64,000 bases of DNA, from contig NZ_CP085338.1 of NCBI RefSeq assembly GCF_020618475.1, forward strand, positions 279,416 through 343,415, given 5' to 3'. Each line of letters begins with the position of its first letter. Position 1 is the first letter of the stretch. This DNA is from Haladaptatus halobius (lineage in GTDB: Archaea > Halobacteriota > Halobacteria > Halobacteriales > Haladaptataceae). The notes under the pieces were generated by a model that ran no database searches, was not told the origin of the DNA, and worked only from the letters and a program-made list of their open reading frames with translations. Shown here in pieces: positions 44,121-53,844 of the stretch. The position numbers and the translations under genes were made by a program.

Positions 44121-44144
44121 GTTGCAGGATGGACATGATTAGGA

Positions 44145-44333
44145 TTGATGGATGTTGGCGTTGGAACGCATGAACAGACCAACACGATTGCGCTGAGCGT
44201 CATTGCGTGTATTAAAGATCTTGATGACGAAACACTCGACGCATTCGAAGGAAAACAACTCCACCCACTTGCGCTTATCTTTGGAACTGAAGAAGAACTT
44301 CCGAATAAAGAAGAAGAATACGATGAGACCTAG
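44145..44333 (+). CDS. HalX-like/conserved small acidic protein (62 aa)
   Basis: Contains TIALSVIACIKDLDDETLDA then FEGKQLHPLALIFGTEEELP, a compact helical acidic protein of the sort widely found in haloarchaea, with no known role (the HalX comparison is a guess from size and composition). ATG at 44145 or 44148. Probably co-transcribed with the two small genes upstream. Confidence 0.5.
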   Translation: MMDVGVGTHEQTNTIALSVIACIKDLDDETLDAFEGKQLHPLALIFGTEEELPNKEEEYDET

Positions 44334-44859
44334 AAGACTGCAAAACGGTCATCGCTGAGAGGAACCGACCGATATACTGCCGATTCTGCTTCATTAGTAC
44401 TACGTGAGGGTGTCATAGAATAGCTCACGTACCAGCGGTTCACGACGAACACGTGGAGTGGTACAGACAGAATGGGAATAGAAACACTGCAGCCGACCTA
44501 CCTCTCAGATATCTCGCCGTGTGGCTCGTACTCCATCTCGGTCGCCACATGCTTTGCCACGTCCCTTCCGAACTCCCGCTCAACGACTTACAGCGGAGAG
44601 CGCATTGAGAATTGGCAGCACTGTCGCTTCTGTGACGTTCGTGGTGCCGCCAATAGTGAGGAGTACACTTTACGGCTCAGCTACAATGGACTAAACCCTT
44701 TCCAACTGTTGTTCTTCAAGCGTCATGCAAGACTGTCCAGCAAGCCCACCTAAGGATCACTCTCCGACTGACAGTCTTTCTTGCGTATTCGTATCGTTCA
44801 AAGTGACCTGTCTGTACGAGAATCGAAAATTCGAGGCTGTCGCAACGATGGAGCAGCTC
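44334..44859. other. Gene-free interval with a minor coding scrap
   Basis: The minus-strand frame at 44498-44587 (REFGRDVAKHVATEMEYEPH) is protein-like but only 29 codons with a stop upstream. It is probably the end of a lost gene. Nothing else is convincing. Confidence 0.3.
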
Positions 44860-45591
44860 TTACTCTTTTTCTTCGCTCTGATCGTCTTCGTTGGACATCT
44901 CCTCGTCGGCTTCCTCTGATTGCTCCTGAGTGCTCTCCGCCGTCTCAGCGGCCTCCTCTATCTGGTCGGCGGCCTTTTGGCTACCTTCCTGAACCTGATC
45001 GGCGGCCATCTCGCCGCCCTCTTCGACTTGGTCTGCGGCTTCTTTGGTACCTGTTTCGACCTGGTCGGCGGCCGTTTCACCTTTCTCCTGAATCCTCTCG
45101 GCAACTTGCCCGGTGACGGCCTCCGTTCGCTGGGCAACCTCGCCAGAGCGTCTGGCGGTCTCGTCGGCGAGCGAGCGGGCCCGGTCGGTCGTCTTGCTAA
45201 CGACTTCGCCCGTTGACTCCGATCGTGATTTCAGCAAGTAGCCGAGTCCGACGACGACTCCAACGAGCAGCAGTTTCGAGAGTACGCCCCGCCCCTGGCT
45301 CTTCTGGTTCACTCGGGCACTCGTGGTCGCCTCGTCCGTCTCCGTGTCGAGAACCTTTTCAACCGTTCTCTCGGCGACTTCGGACGTCGTTCCACCGCTT
45401 CCAAAGAGGTATTTGATCGCTTGACCGATATCAACAAGCAGGAACGCGCGGACGATTTTGCCATTTTGCGCCCCTTCAGACTCGTTTTCCTCCATCGGTA
45501 CTTTTAGTATTCGTACGAATGATTCGGGGTCGGCGTCAGTAATCGATTTCGCTTGTGTTTCTTTCCTCACTTTTGACAAAATCCCACTCAT
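44860..45591 (-). CDS. Membrane-anchored coiled-coil/apolipoprotein-like repeat protein
   Basis: 243 aa from the ATG at 45591 (the open frame reaches 45708). The N-terminal domain (GILSKVRKETQAKSITDADP, AFLLVDIGQAIKYLFG) is followed by one membrane helix (LSKLLLVGVVVGLGYLL). A long 11-residue-repeat amphipathic region comes next, with recurring AADQV(E/Q)EG(T/S)(K/Q)EAADQ units, and an acidic tail. The repeats resemble LEA group 3 and apolipoprotein/YtxH-like stress proteins. Likely a membrane-surface stabiliser; function inferred only from form. Confidence 0.55.
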   Translation of the reverse strand: MSGILSKVRKETQAKSITDADPESFVRILKVPMEENESEGAQNGKIVRAFLLVDIGQAIKYLFGSGGTTSEVAERTVEKVLDTETDEATTSARVNQKSQGRGVLSKLLLVGVVVGLGYLLKSRSESTGEVVSKTTDRARSLADETARRSGEVAQRTEAVTGQVAERIQEKGETAADQVETGTKEAADQVEEGGEMAADQVQEGSQKAADQIEEAAETAESTQEQSEEADEEMSNEDDQSEEKE

Positions 45592-45709
45592 GTGTCCACC
45601 CATCATTGTTTGTAAAGGGGGATCGTGGAAAAGCGTTTGGGGCAGTCGGTCACAATCGAACCAACGGATGTGTCGGCCCCATCCAAAACCGTCCCTATGC
45701 GCCATCACT

Positions 45710-45832
45710 ATGTCTGTCGAAATGCGAAAGCGGCTACTCGGAATTGTACTTAATGGTTCCAGTTTAGAGGTCGTATGTATCGGTGTACTTCTTATTCTCT
45801 TCGAGCAGCACCCGTACGTTCAGCGTGCCTGA
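45710..45832 (+). CDS. Tiny membrane protein or gene start remnant (40 aa)
   Basis: ATG 45710. MRKRLLGIVLNGSSLEVVCI then GVLLILFEQHPYV. One hydrophobic helix; ends at TGA 45830-45832. It may be the remains of a longer membrane-protein gene preceding the antiporter pseudogene. Confidence 0.3.
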   Translation: MSVEMRKRLLGIVLNGSSLEVVCIGVLLILFEQHPYVQRA

Positions 45833-45961
45833 GTGGAACCGATATTGGATGCCAAGTAGTATTTCGAGCGTGTATACCCGACCTCACCGACGGGGCTTCC
45901 GCCCTCTGCATAGCAAGGAATACTGCAAGAGGTAGGTGTATCCCTTCTGTTTCCTGGGCCA

Positions 45962-47094
45962 ATGCTTGATCGTCTCCGCCATCCACTCGTTGCCGTCGCT
46001 GCGGCGCTGCTCCTGACGCTTCCCTTCGTCGTGCTGTTTGTTACGCACGGCTATCATCTCGACCCGACCCCAACCCCGGAGGATCCAAGCACGGACATCA
46101 CCCCCGCTATGGCGGTTCTCGTCGGCGGGCTCGCCATCCTCGGGGAGGCGTTCCTGCTCGCGTGGGGCGCGGAGACCGCCGAAAAGGACGTCCCAACCGC
46201 GTTCGCCATTGCCGTACTCGCTGTACTCGCCGTTGCGCCCGAGTACGCCGTCGACGCACTCTAAGCGTGGAACGCCGGGGCGTTCAAAGCGACCGCACGC
46301 GGAACGGAGGCGGCCAATCTCGCCATTGCGAACATGACCGGGGCGAACCGAATCCTGATTGGCATCGGCTGGTCCGGCATTGCACTCTTTACGATCTACC
46401 GGGCAAAACGCTCTGGCGACTCGGCGGTCACCTAGCGCGCTGGATTCCTCACGGACGCCGTCAAAATTGATCGTGATATCTCCACTGAGATTGTGTTTCT
46501 ACTCGCGGCGACGGCGTACGCGTTTTTCGTCCCGTTTGGCGGCGGTATTGGTCTCGTCGATACGATCGTTCTCGTCGGCCTCTACGTCCTTTATATCGGC
46601 ATTATCACCCGTGGTGACGTCGAGGAAGGCGAGACGCACGTCGGCGTCCCCGCGTACTTCCAAGGATATTCGAAGGGGCCGCGCATTGCAGTTGTGCTTT
46701 TCTTGTTTGCGTTCTCCGGGCTGATCATCTTCGAGGCAGTTCACCCGTCCGCGTTGGGCCTTGAATAGCTTGGAACCGCCCTCGGCATTCCACCATTTTT
46801 CATGATCCAGTGGCTCGCCCCGCTCGCAAGCGAGAGCCCTGAACTTATCGTCGTCGCCTATCTCGTAAATAAGGCGCGCTCGACTGCCGGCTTCAACGCC
46901 TTGATCTCCTCGAAACTCAACCAGTGGACGCTGCTCATCGGCACGCTCGCCGTCGTGTACTCCATCGCCGCCGGCCACATCGGCACACTCTCATTCGATC
47001 AGAAGCAGGCCGCAGAGATCTGGATCACTGCCGCCCAGAGCCTCTTTGCGCTTGCCATCCTGACGAACTTCGAGATTAGCACCCGTGAAGCAGT
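45962..47094 (+). pseudogene. Sodium/calcium (CaCA-type) antiporter with three in-frame stops and a lost 3' end
   Basis: A single reading frame carries a multi-helix antiporter: HPLVAVAAALLLTLPFVVLF, AVLVGGLAILGEAFLLAWGA then ETAEKDVPTAFAIAVLAVLA and VAPEYAVDAL, stop TAA (46262-46264), AWNAGAFKATARGTEAANLA with ANMTGANRILIGIGWSG, stop TAG (46433-46435), the middle region GFLTDAVKIDRDISTEIVFL, stop TAG (46766-46768), and WLAPLASESPELIVVAYLVN. The (A/V)PE and SESPE motifs are the alpha repeats that bind the cation. No frameshift is seen over 1.1 kb. The 3' end is replaced by an antisense UspA fragment. Confidence 0.75.
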
Positions 47095-47480
47095 GACGGT
47101 GCCGAGTAGGCGTTCTCTCACTCCACTCCGACCGTGGCGGCTCATCACAACGAGGTCAATGTTATTCTCGTCCACGTGGTCGGTGATGGCCTCGTGCGGC
47201 TGGCCCTCTACGAGATGGGTATCGACCACGATATCTCCCCCGGTGGTGAGTTCCGCGATTTCATCGAGTATTTCACGTTCTTGCTCTCTCGGGTCTCGGT
47301 CTCCCGTCTTGCCGGGGAGACGCGATTGACCCTCAAGGACGTGGATTTCCCAGACGCTCCAGACGCCGGACGTAGCGCTATCTACGCCAGGGGGCGGCCG
47401 ACCAGCAGAACGCCGCTCATCACCGTATCTGTGGCCAATACGGTTATTGATAATGCATACTACATAGACAATATGGTCCT
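47080..47480 (-). pseudogene. UspA (universal stress protein) remnant
   Basis: The frame contains REQEREILDEIAELTTGGDI then VVDTHLVEGQPHEAITDHVD and NNIDLVVMSRHGRSGVRERL then LGTVTASRV, the C-terminal half of a UspA domain including the ATP-binding G-x-x-G-(R)-x-x-x-x-G-(S/T)-like loop. The N-terminal strand region is degenerate, and the last residues after SRV are replaced at the junction with the antiporter remnant. Confidence 0.65.
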
Positions 47481-47597
47481 CCTCTGGCACAAACATCCGA
47501 CGAGCTGGCCGTTTTCCACGGCCCATATGTCTAACAACACCGAACCGTTGTCGTGTCACACTGCACGCTGCTCGCCCGTCGATATCACCGAAGGCTG

Positions 47598-48542
47598 ATG
47601 AGCGACGATGATTCATCGAATAGGGCGAGAGATGAATCGGTCAATCAAGCTGCCTCGGGTGCGCCTGCTGCCGGATGGGCAGTTGGCGACCGATTCTCGG
47701 CGAATGAAATCTTCCAACGCATCCTTGCGAGCGCTGACGAGGAGATCGCTACTGGGACAGTGGAACTCCTGTTCAGCGGTCTCGCCGCCGGATTCGCAAT
47801 CACGCTCACGTTTGTGGGACACGCGGCGATAACTGAATACTTCCCACAAAATGAGGCGTTTGCTGCCGTGCTTTATCCGATTGGGTTTATCTACATCATT
47901 CTAGGGCGATACCAACTCTACACTGAGAATACCCTTCCGCCAGTGGCACTGGTATTGGCACGTCTTGCTAGCCTGCCCTTGTTGTTTCGCGTTTGGAGTC
48001 TCGTGTTGCTCGGCAATCTCATTGGAGCCTGCCTCGGTGCGTTCGTCCTCGCCCACAGCCACGTCCTCACTACAGAAGCGGCGCGCGCCGGTGTTAGGTT
48101 CGCCAGTCACGGGATCGAACTTGGATGGTGGACCGTGTTCTGGAAGGCAATCTTTGCGGGCTGGATCGTCGGCGGCGTCGTGTGGCTCGACCACGCCTCG
48201 CGTGATACCATTGCTCGCTTTTTCCTCATCTATCTCGCCTTCTATACAATTTCTGCAGTCGAGCTCTACCACGTCGTTACGGCGGCATGTGATGCATTTT
48301 ACTACGTGTTCGTCGCTGGAGCCGGGTTGTTCTCTGTATTTTATGAGTTCTGGCTCCCTGTCCTTTTTGGTAATACCATCGGCGGTGTCTTTCTAGTGAC
48401 GCTCGTGAACTACGCCCAGATTGAAGACCGCCGTATTCCTGAAATCCGCGAACTCTCGGTTCATGAGGTGTTCTTCAGCCTGCGTGGGGGCAATACGGAT
48501 GACGTCCAGTATGACGAGGAAATCGAAACAGGGACTAAGTGA
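47598..48542 (+). CDS. Formate/nitrite transporter (FNT) family protein
   Basis: 314 aa from the ATG at 47598. Acidic/disordered N-terminus, then six helices: GLAAGFAITLTFVGHAAITE, AAVLYPIGFIYIILGRYQLY, LLLGNLIGACLGAFVLAH-like, AIFAGWIVGGVVWLDHA, RFFLIYLAFYTISAVELYHV and VLFGNTIGGVFLVTLVNYAQ. The FNT signature (Y-T-E-N-T-L-like loop, G-N-x-x-G repeats) is seen. These pentameric channels pass formate, nitrite, hydrosulfide or other small anions. It is intact among pseudogenes. An upstream in-frame start at 47553 is not family-like. Confidence 0.85.
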   Translation: MSDDDSSNRARDESVNQAASGAPAAGWAVGDRFSANEIFQRILASADEEIATGTVELLFSGLAAGFAITLTFVGHAAITEYFPQNEAFAAVLYPIGFIYIILGRYQLYTENTLPPVALVLARLASLPLLFRVWSLVLLGNLIGACLGAFVLAHSHVLTTEAARAGVRFASHGIELGWWTVFWKAIFAGWIVGGVVWLDHASRDTIARFFLIYLAFYTISAVELYHVVTAACDAFYYVFVAGAGLFSVFYEFWLPVLFGNTIGGVFLVTLVNYAQIEDRRIPEIRELSVHEVFFSLRGGNTDDVQYDEEIETGTK

Positions 48543-48831
48543 CGAAGCACAATGACTTGAAATTCCTTAGCACCTTCAATAATTTAGTGGTTATAATCAA
48601 TTCTGTGATAGTGTGTTCACCTATCTCTGAGAGACAGTCTAATCATGATATTGGCCGGAAGATGACACGTGTGTTCTCCGTCTGGGTTGGTTTCAGCGCA
48701 GCACTGGCATCAGGTGGTTGTATTTGTCTTGTTCACACTAGACATGTGTTAACGTAAATACCGGAGTACCAACACTGGGAAGAATGTCTTTGGGCCGCGT
48801 TTTTATGCGTTATCGGCTGTAATCTCATTCC

Positions 48832-50026
48832 ATGTTTAAGAGTTTCAGAATCGGATCTCTCTTTGATATCCCGATCAAGCTGGATAATCACATTCATCCT
48901 TATCCTGCCAGCGTTTGCGTGGATTATTGGATCTCAAATCGGGGATCTTACCACACTTCTCAACACCACGCTGAGCGCAGCAATTACTCCACAATTTATC
49001 ACCAGTGAGCGGTGGCCGTGGATACTCGGACCGATCGCTGCAATCGGTCTCTTCGCGAGTGTCATGCTCCACGAACTTGGTCACTCGCTCGTTGGAATCC
49101 GCTATGGCTTTCCGATTGACTCGATTACGCTCTGGCTATTCGGCGGTATCGCACAACTGACCGACCAATCCCAGGACTGGCGCCAGGAATTCAATATTGC
49201 GATCGCTGGTCCAGCAGTCAGCGTCGTGCTCGGTCTTGTCTCCTATGTCGTGATGATCATTCTGCCGATCCAGTTTGACGCTGCCCGATTCATCTTCGGC
49301 TACCTTGCAGTGATGAACACCGCGCTCGCGGCGTTCAATATGTTACCAGGGTTTCCAATGGACGGCGGCCGAGTGCTCCGAGCACTCCTCACTCGGAATC
49401 GCCTATTTACCAAGGCGACACAGATCGCTGCTGAGGTGGGTAAGGGTTTCGCTGTAGTACTGGGGGTCGTCGGGCTGATTCTCTTCAACATCTTCTATAT
49501 CGGGCTCGCGTTCTTCATCTATATTGGTGCCGCCGGCGAGGCCCAGTAGACGATTAGAAAAACAGCGCTTGAGGGTATTACGATTCGCGACATCATGACA
49601 CCGGTCTCAAATATCGTCACTGCTTTCCCGGACATGACCATTAGGGAGTTACTTGAGCAAATGTTCAAACAGCGGCACACCGGATATCCAGTAATCGATT
49701 CGGGCAGACTCGTCGGCATAGTCACGCTTACTGACGTCAATGAGATTACCCCGACTGAGCGTGACGCCTATACTGTGGCAGACGCAACGAGTACTTACCT
49801 CCTGACGATCTCACCAGACGGCGACGCTATGGACGCATTCACCGAAATTCACCGCAAGAATATCGGTCGATTACTCGTCACCGACGAGCGGGGCGAACTC
49901 ATCGGGCTCATTTCCCGAACCGACTTAGTGACAGCTTTTGATATTATTCGACAGAGTGGGGGAACAGAATCATCCTTGTCGGCCAGAGACGGCTTCCAAC
50001 GGCGTCGAGCGTTGGAATGGGTATGA
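48832..50026 (+). pseudogene. Site-2 protease (M50) with CBS domains, broken by a frameshift and a stop
   Basis: The expected start MFKSFRIGSLFDIPIKLD is in one frame. One extra A near 48891 (GATAATCAC for GATATCAC) shifts the reading into the frame with FILILPAFAWIIG. The catalytic HELGHSLVG (HExxH) and the second motif NMLPGFPMDGGRVLRALLT are intact. A TAG at 49547-49549 (after GAAGEAQ) cuts off two CBS domains that continue in the same frame (ITIRDIMTPVSNIVTAFPDM, HTGYPVIDSGRLVGIVTLTD, IGRLLVTDERGELIGLISRT). Intact relatives are membrane proteases activating membrane-bound regulators. A shortened protease could still be made from 48863. Confidence 0.8.
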
Positions 50027-50134
50027 CGAACAGTGAGAATTCGGATAGTAGTCAGTTACCACTATATCGTCATCTGGGTCTAAAGTGGTCTCTTCTGTGT
50101 CGACCACGCGGTCGCCGACCGACAGGCGTGCCAT
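49970..50134 (-). pseudogene. Fragment of a small conserved protein (copy 2)
   Basis: MARLSVGDRVVDTEETTLDP then DDDIVVTDYYPNS aligns with the fragment at 34573-34659. The 3' part overlaps the end of the site-2 protease gene antisense and is not original. Two fragments of the same small gene in decayed stretches point to a mobile or frequently copied gene. Confidence 0.35.
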
Positions 50135-50226
50135 GTCCGATTTACTCACCGGTTTGAAGCGACTGAGAGCCGATAAAGCGGAGGGCCGCATAGGTTAGTA
50201 TGAACTACTAGCCTACGGGCGTCCGG

Positions 50227-51051
50227 TTGCTAGCGCTCCTCGACACACTCAATCAAAATCGAGGAGACGAAATATGCTTCCCCGAGAGCGGCGGGCGAAC
50301 GTACTTCCAACTCTCGGCGGCTGCGGGGAAACGTGGGCTCCTGCAGGATTGTTACTTCCACCTAGGCTCGTGTGCACCAACCGAAGCCAGTAACCGCCGA
50401 GCGATCTTAGTCGAAATATCGAAAGGAGCACTCACGTTCAACCGGTGTTGGTTCGAGTTGTGGGGCGAGAACACGATCTACGCTAAGAAACCGGACGGGA
50501 AATTAAATATTTACAACAGCTTCTTCCGCAATACGCAGAACGGCTTGCGTCTCGGTGGGAATACCGAGGTGCGCAACTGTGTCTCGATCAAAAACGCCCA
50601 ACACCCGACATCGACGTGGTCTGGTGGTTCGCTCCAGAAAGGTGTGAATGTGGAAGGTACCGATTCGGCGAATCCATCGGCGGGCATCAACAGCTACGAC
50701 GGGACGCTCACGATCGCCGATAGCGACTTTAATCATCGCTATTCAGATCCGACCTGTCGTGCGCCGATTAGTGGACGGATACCGTGTGAGCGTATCAATG
50801 TTCAGAATACCCGGATCAGTTACGAGTCGACCAAATTAAATGAACATGCGATTCATATGCTTGAAGGGAGAATGGATGACGGGACGCCTGCAAATCTCAC
50901 ATACTTGCAGCTCAAAAATGTACAGGTTCGCAATGACCATGAGTCAGTATACGGCATCTATATCGGTCAAACGCCGGACAACTGGGGTACAGTCTCGGGC
51001 ACGATCAGTGGAACTGATCTCCAGACCAACTCCTCGTTTGTCAGCGATTGA
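50227..51051 (+). CDS. Right-handed beta-helix protein, 5' part (probably truncated)
   Basis: 274 aa with only a TTG start at 50227. Repeated short strands with conserved N/C/G turns: GLLQDCYFHLG, ALTFNRCWFELWGENTIYAK, LNIYNSFFRNTQNGLRLGGN, TLTIADSDFNHRY, INVQNTRISYES, YLQLKNVQVRNDHESVYGIY. This is the parallel beta-helix fold of pectate-lyase-like and surface proteins. No signal peptide remains, so the 5' end is probably lost. TGA at 51049-51051 separates it from an in-phase continuation at 51052. Confidence 0.55.
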   Translation: MLALLDTLNQNRGDEICFPESGGRTYFQLSAAAGKRGLLQDCYFHLGSCAPTEASNRRAILVEISKGALTFNRCWFELWGENTIYAKKPDGKLNIYNSFFRNTQNGLRLGGNTEVRNCVSIKNAQHPTSTWSGGSLQKGVNVEGTDSANPSAGINSYDGTLTIADSDFNHRYSDPTCRAPISGRIPCERINVQNTRISYESTKLNEHAIHMLEGRMDDGTPANLTYLQLKNVQVRNDHESVYGIYIGQTPDNWGTVSGTISGTDLQTNSSFVSD

Positions 51052-51474
51052 ATGACCACCAACGGCAATCCTAGGACACCGATTACAAGGCCGCCATTGC
51101 CGAGTCCCCCACCGCTCGGGGAAGTGCCGATGCAACTAGCACAACTCGTCCGCATCGATAACACAGGCAATAGTTCAACGTCGACCTACGATATCAGGGC
51201 TGGTGCCTATATCGGACCAGCAGGTGATAACGGAGCAATGGTGACCATGACATGGGCAACATCGGTTTCAGCGAGACGCTCCCCGAATTCGATGCGAGCG
51301 TCAGGAACCGTGCCAGCAGGGCAAGTGCACGCCTTCTACGTGACCGGTGGCATTACCTCAGCAACAGGGAGTGGTCCAGCGGTCTGGACTGTTGACGGCA
51401 AACCGTATACTCCGACAAGTGCTACGTCAATGGATAATGACGTTGTCGTTAGCGAAAGCTCACAGTCTCCATAG
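51052..51474 (+). CDS. Pro-linker and beta-sandwich continuation of the beta-helix gene
   Basis: The ATG directly follows the TGA of the preceding frame and is in the same phase, so the two frames would form one protein without the stop. A proline-rich linker (RPPLPSPPPLGEVP) is followed by a beta domain (AGAYIGPAGDNGAMVTMTW, GQVHAFYVTGG, GPAVWTVDGKPYTPTSA). It is either a broken C-terminal domain or a separate coupled gene; I favour the former. Nothing is seen in 51475-51750, which is very AT-rich. Confidence 0.45.
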   Translation: MTTNGNPRTPITRPPLPSPPPLGEVPMQLAQLVRIDNTGNSSTSTYDIRAGAYIGPAGDNGAMVTMTWATSVSARRSPNSMRASGTVPAGQVHAFYVTGGITSATGSGPAVWTVDGKPYTPTSATSMDNDVVVSESSQSP

Positions 51475-51773
51475 GATTTGTTGGTAGCGTTCTACAAATC
51501 CTACTAGACAAACGAACAACTCTCGGTTCGAATTTTTCGAAAGGGTACCTCATGACGAGCAGATACGCATCGTTTTGGTCGTCGGTACCGGGGTGGTCCC
51601 ACTTCCGCATCACATTTTAGCCAGTAGTAACATCGATTTTGATAACATTTATATCCATGATTTAATATAAGATATATTCATATCAAATCATGTGCATATA
51701 ACTGGTCAACCCTGTGAACTCTCACATACCGTAAAGATTTTCTAAATGCGTGACAATGACCAGTAGGAGAACA

Positions 51774-52064
51774 ATGCACGATCTGACTGGCTTTCAACGT
51801 GACCTGCTATACGTCGTGAAGGGGTTGGACGAACCACACGGACTTGCCATCAAAGATGACCTCGAAGGCTACTATGACAAGGAAGTCCATCACGGCCAAC
51901 TCTATCCAAATCTGGATGCACTCGTCGACAAAGGGCTGATCGAGAAGAGTGAAAAAGACCGCCGGACGAATATCTACACGCTGACTCAGCGTGGCCAGCG
52001 AGAAATCGAAGCTCGGCGAGACTGGGAACAAGAGTATCTCGAGCAGGAAGCGCCGACAGCCTAA
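51774..52064 (+). CDS. PadR-family HTH transcriptional regulator
   Basis: 96 aa from the ATG at 51774; upstream in-frame ATG/GTG starts add up to 8 residues. Core: MHDLTGFQRDLLYVVKGLDE, HGLAIKDDLEGYYDKEVHHG, QLYPNLDALVDKGLIEKSEK and the wing DRRTNIYTLTQRGQREI. This is the common haloarchaeal PadR type, a dimeric winged-helix regulator seen in chromosomes, plasmids and phages. Its target is unknown. AT-rich promoter DNA with an 8-bp inverted CATGATTT/AAATCATG lies around 51657-51704. Confidence 0.85.
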   Translation: MHDLTGFQRDLLYVVKGLDEPHGLAIKDDLEGYYDKEVHHGQLYPNLDALVDKGLIEKSEKDRRTNIYTLTQRGQREIEARRDWEQEYLEQEAPTA

Positions 52065-52220
52065 CAATCGCACCCCGTAGCCTGCTTTTTCGCAAACCGC
52101 TATGCCGACAACTCGACCGCTGAAAAGACAACTTCGGATGGGAGCAGCGAATATTCATCTAGTGAGAGCGGTGATTCAGGCGGTAGCTCTGGAGACTCGA
52201 ACGGTGGGGGGCACGAATAG
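52065..52220 (+). pseudogene. Ser/Gly-rich C-terminal remnant
   Basis: Directly after the PadR stop the same frame reads HPVACFFANRYADNSTAEKT then SDGSSEYSSSESGDSGGSSG and ends at TAG 52218-52220. It looks like the tail of an exported or nuclease-type protein; no start, family unknown. The region 52221-52514 shows nothing. Confidence 0.3.
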
Positions 52221-52514
52221 CGAGTGAAAGACTACTGCTGATCAATTCATCTAGACGACGCTGAAGAATAAGCGCTGAGAAGCTTCACCGAGGGCGGCGT
52301 CCCGGCTATTTCCACTTCCGCTTATCGAATGAACAGCTATCGGGCCCACAAACGAAAGAAGAACTGTGAATGCATCAGCTGAATCGACTAGACATGAGAG
52401 ATAAAGCATAGACACCTATATTGAACCTCTTCCCAGTGCAGGATTGAAACAGAGAGAAGAGAAAAGTTGAGAAAATCGCGTTAAGTTCAGCTTTGGATCA
52501 GTATCTCGATAGTT

Positions 52515-52700
52515 CTATTCAGTAGTATCGAGGGAGGTAGAGCGAAAGAGTGTCTCTGTAATGCCTTCATGTGAGGTTGAGTCAATCTCGTCGGTTTGAA
52601 TCCGCCACAGGGTCGCGTATAGTCCATCCTCAGTCAGTAATTCCTAATGGGTTCCCTGCTCAACGAGCGTTCCCTGGTCAAGGACAAGGGGGTGATGCGA
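52515..52700 (-). pseudogene. ABC-transporter ATPase C-terminal remnant
   Basis: The minus-strand frame reads PLVLDQGTLVEQGTH, a TAG, then ELLTEDGLYATLWRIQTDE, the H-loop-distal end of an exporter-type ABC ATPase (usual VLDxGxxVExGTHxELL). TAG replaces the expected GAG (E). The upstream part is unrecognisable. Confidence 0.55.
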
Positions 52701-52889
52701 TTGGGGAGCCATGATCGAAGTGAATTCGACGATCTCGTCACACATCTCACCAACAGTGCAGAAACCACCTCAATGCAGCTCGGGTAAAAGAAGCGCTGTA
52801 ACGGCAATATACGCTAGAATCGCTTAACTAGACAGTGCCGAACCAGCAATGAGGTCGGCTCTAATTAATATAAAATAGTACAGATTTCG

Positions 52890-53124
52890 ATGTTTCGTTA
52901 TAAGCCGCTATGGGTGCGCGAACACTCGTGTCCGTCGTGTGGGTTCGAAGCGGATCGAGATGCAAATGCGGCATGGAGCATCCTTGCTCGTGGTCTCGAC
53001 CAGATAGGGATGGGCTGTCCCGAGTCAACGCCTGCGGAGACTGCGCTCCCTACGGACACCATTGTGTCTGCAAAGCGCGTCGTTGAAACAGGAAGCCCTG
53101 CCCTTTAGGGCGGGGAGCAGTCAC
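52890..53124 (+). pseudogene. 3' fragment of tnpB with right end
   Basis: The frame starts within YKPLWVREHSCPSCGFEADRD (zinc ribbon, RuvC-III Asp) and ends GSPAL, followed by the right end TAGGGCGGGGAGCAGTCAC. About 70 codons only; all upstream parts are lost. Its right end overlaps the stop codon of the GNAT gene on the opposite strand. Confidence 0.75.
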
Positions 53125-53636
53125 CCATCCCACTCGTCTTCGAGCACCGCATATAGACGCAGATCCATATACTCTCCTTGATGGTACGCAGCCTCCTTCA
53201 AATGGCCTTCTTGTCGATAACCGAGTTTCTCCCAAATGCGACACGAATCGACGTTCTCATCGACAGCCACTGCCTCCACCCGATGAATTCGGCGTTCTTC
53301 AAATGCGTACGTTGTGAGCAACCGACTCGCCTCGGTTCCATATCCCTCTCCCCAGAACTCAGGGGCGAGTACGATACTGATTTCTGTCGACCCATCGACG
53401 GGGGTAGCTTGATCCAATCCGATAGTTCCTGCCGGTTCTGTTTGGTCTTCTCCAACGCAAACAAGAAGACTGATTGATTCGTCGTCTGTTACTTGCTCCT
53501 CGATAAACTCACGTTCTGTAACTGAATGTGCGGATGTTGATGCACGTTGCCGATATGCGAGCGGCGGCCGATAGTCAATGGGAGATTCGAAAGCTGACCG
53601 AGCAGGTTCTTGAGAGGGCTGCCGAATGGTGTCCAC
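53121..53636 (-). CDS. GNAT-family N-acetyltransferase (RimJ/RimL type), uncertain N-terminus
   Basis: 171 aa with GTG start at 53636. Acetyl-CoA site EISIVLAPEFWGEGYGTEAS (V-x-P-x-x-x-G-x-G-x-x-A/E pattern), then RVEAVAVDENVDSCRIWEKL and EGHLKEAAYHQGEYMDLRLY, the usual RimJ/L tail. The N-terminal about 40 residues (VDTIRQPSQEPARS...) do not resemble the family, so the 5' end may be rearranged. The stop codon lies in the right-end tail of a TnpB remnant, so the last residue or two may also be altered. Confidence 0.65.
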   Translation of the reverse strand: MDTIRQPSQEPARSAFESPIDYRPPLAYRQRASTSAHSVTEREFIEEQVTDDESISLLVCVGEDQTEPAGTIGLDQATPVDGSTEISIVLAPEFWGEGYGTEASRLLTTYAFEERRIHRVEAVAVDENVDSCRIWEKLGYRQEGHLKEAAYHQGEYMDLRLYAVLEDEWDG

Positions 53637-53844
53637 TCACCTTTGCGTACTATGAGGAGCACATGAAAGGGCGGAAGAATCGGTTGGCACCCTAGACCTC
53701 TTTTCTTGTCCACTCCTCTGAAATCTGTGATTGCTACTCAGAACGAGTATCGATAGTCTAAAGCCCAGATATTGGAGATAGCAGAAAATGGTGTGTCAAC
53801 AGGGCTCAAGAAGTGTTAAATGACGTAGTTGAGTCAGTGTAGTC

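Noticed and set aside
45962..47094. Stop-codon recoding (e.g. pyrrolysine at TAG) in the antiporter gene
   Set aside because: TAA and TAG both occur, TAG/TAA replace different residues, and the 3' end is also lost, so decay explains it better.
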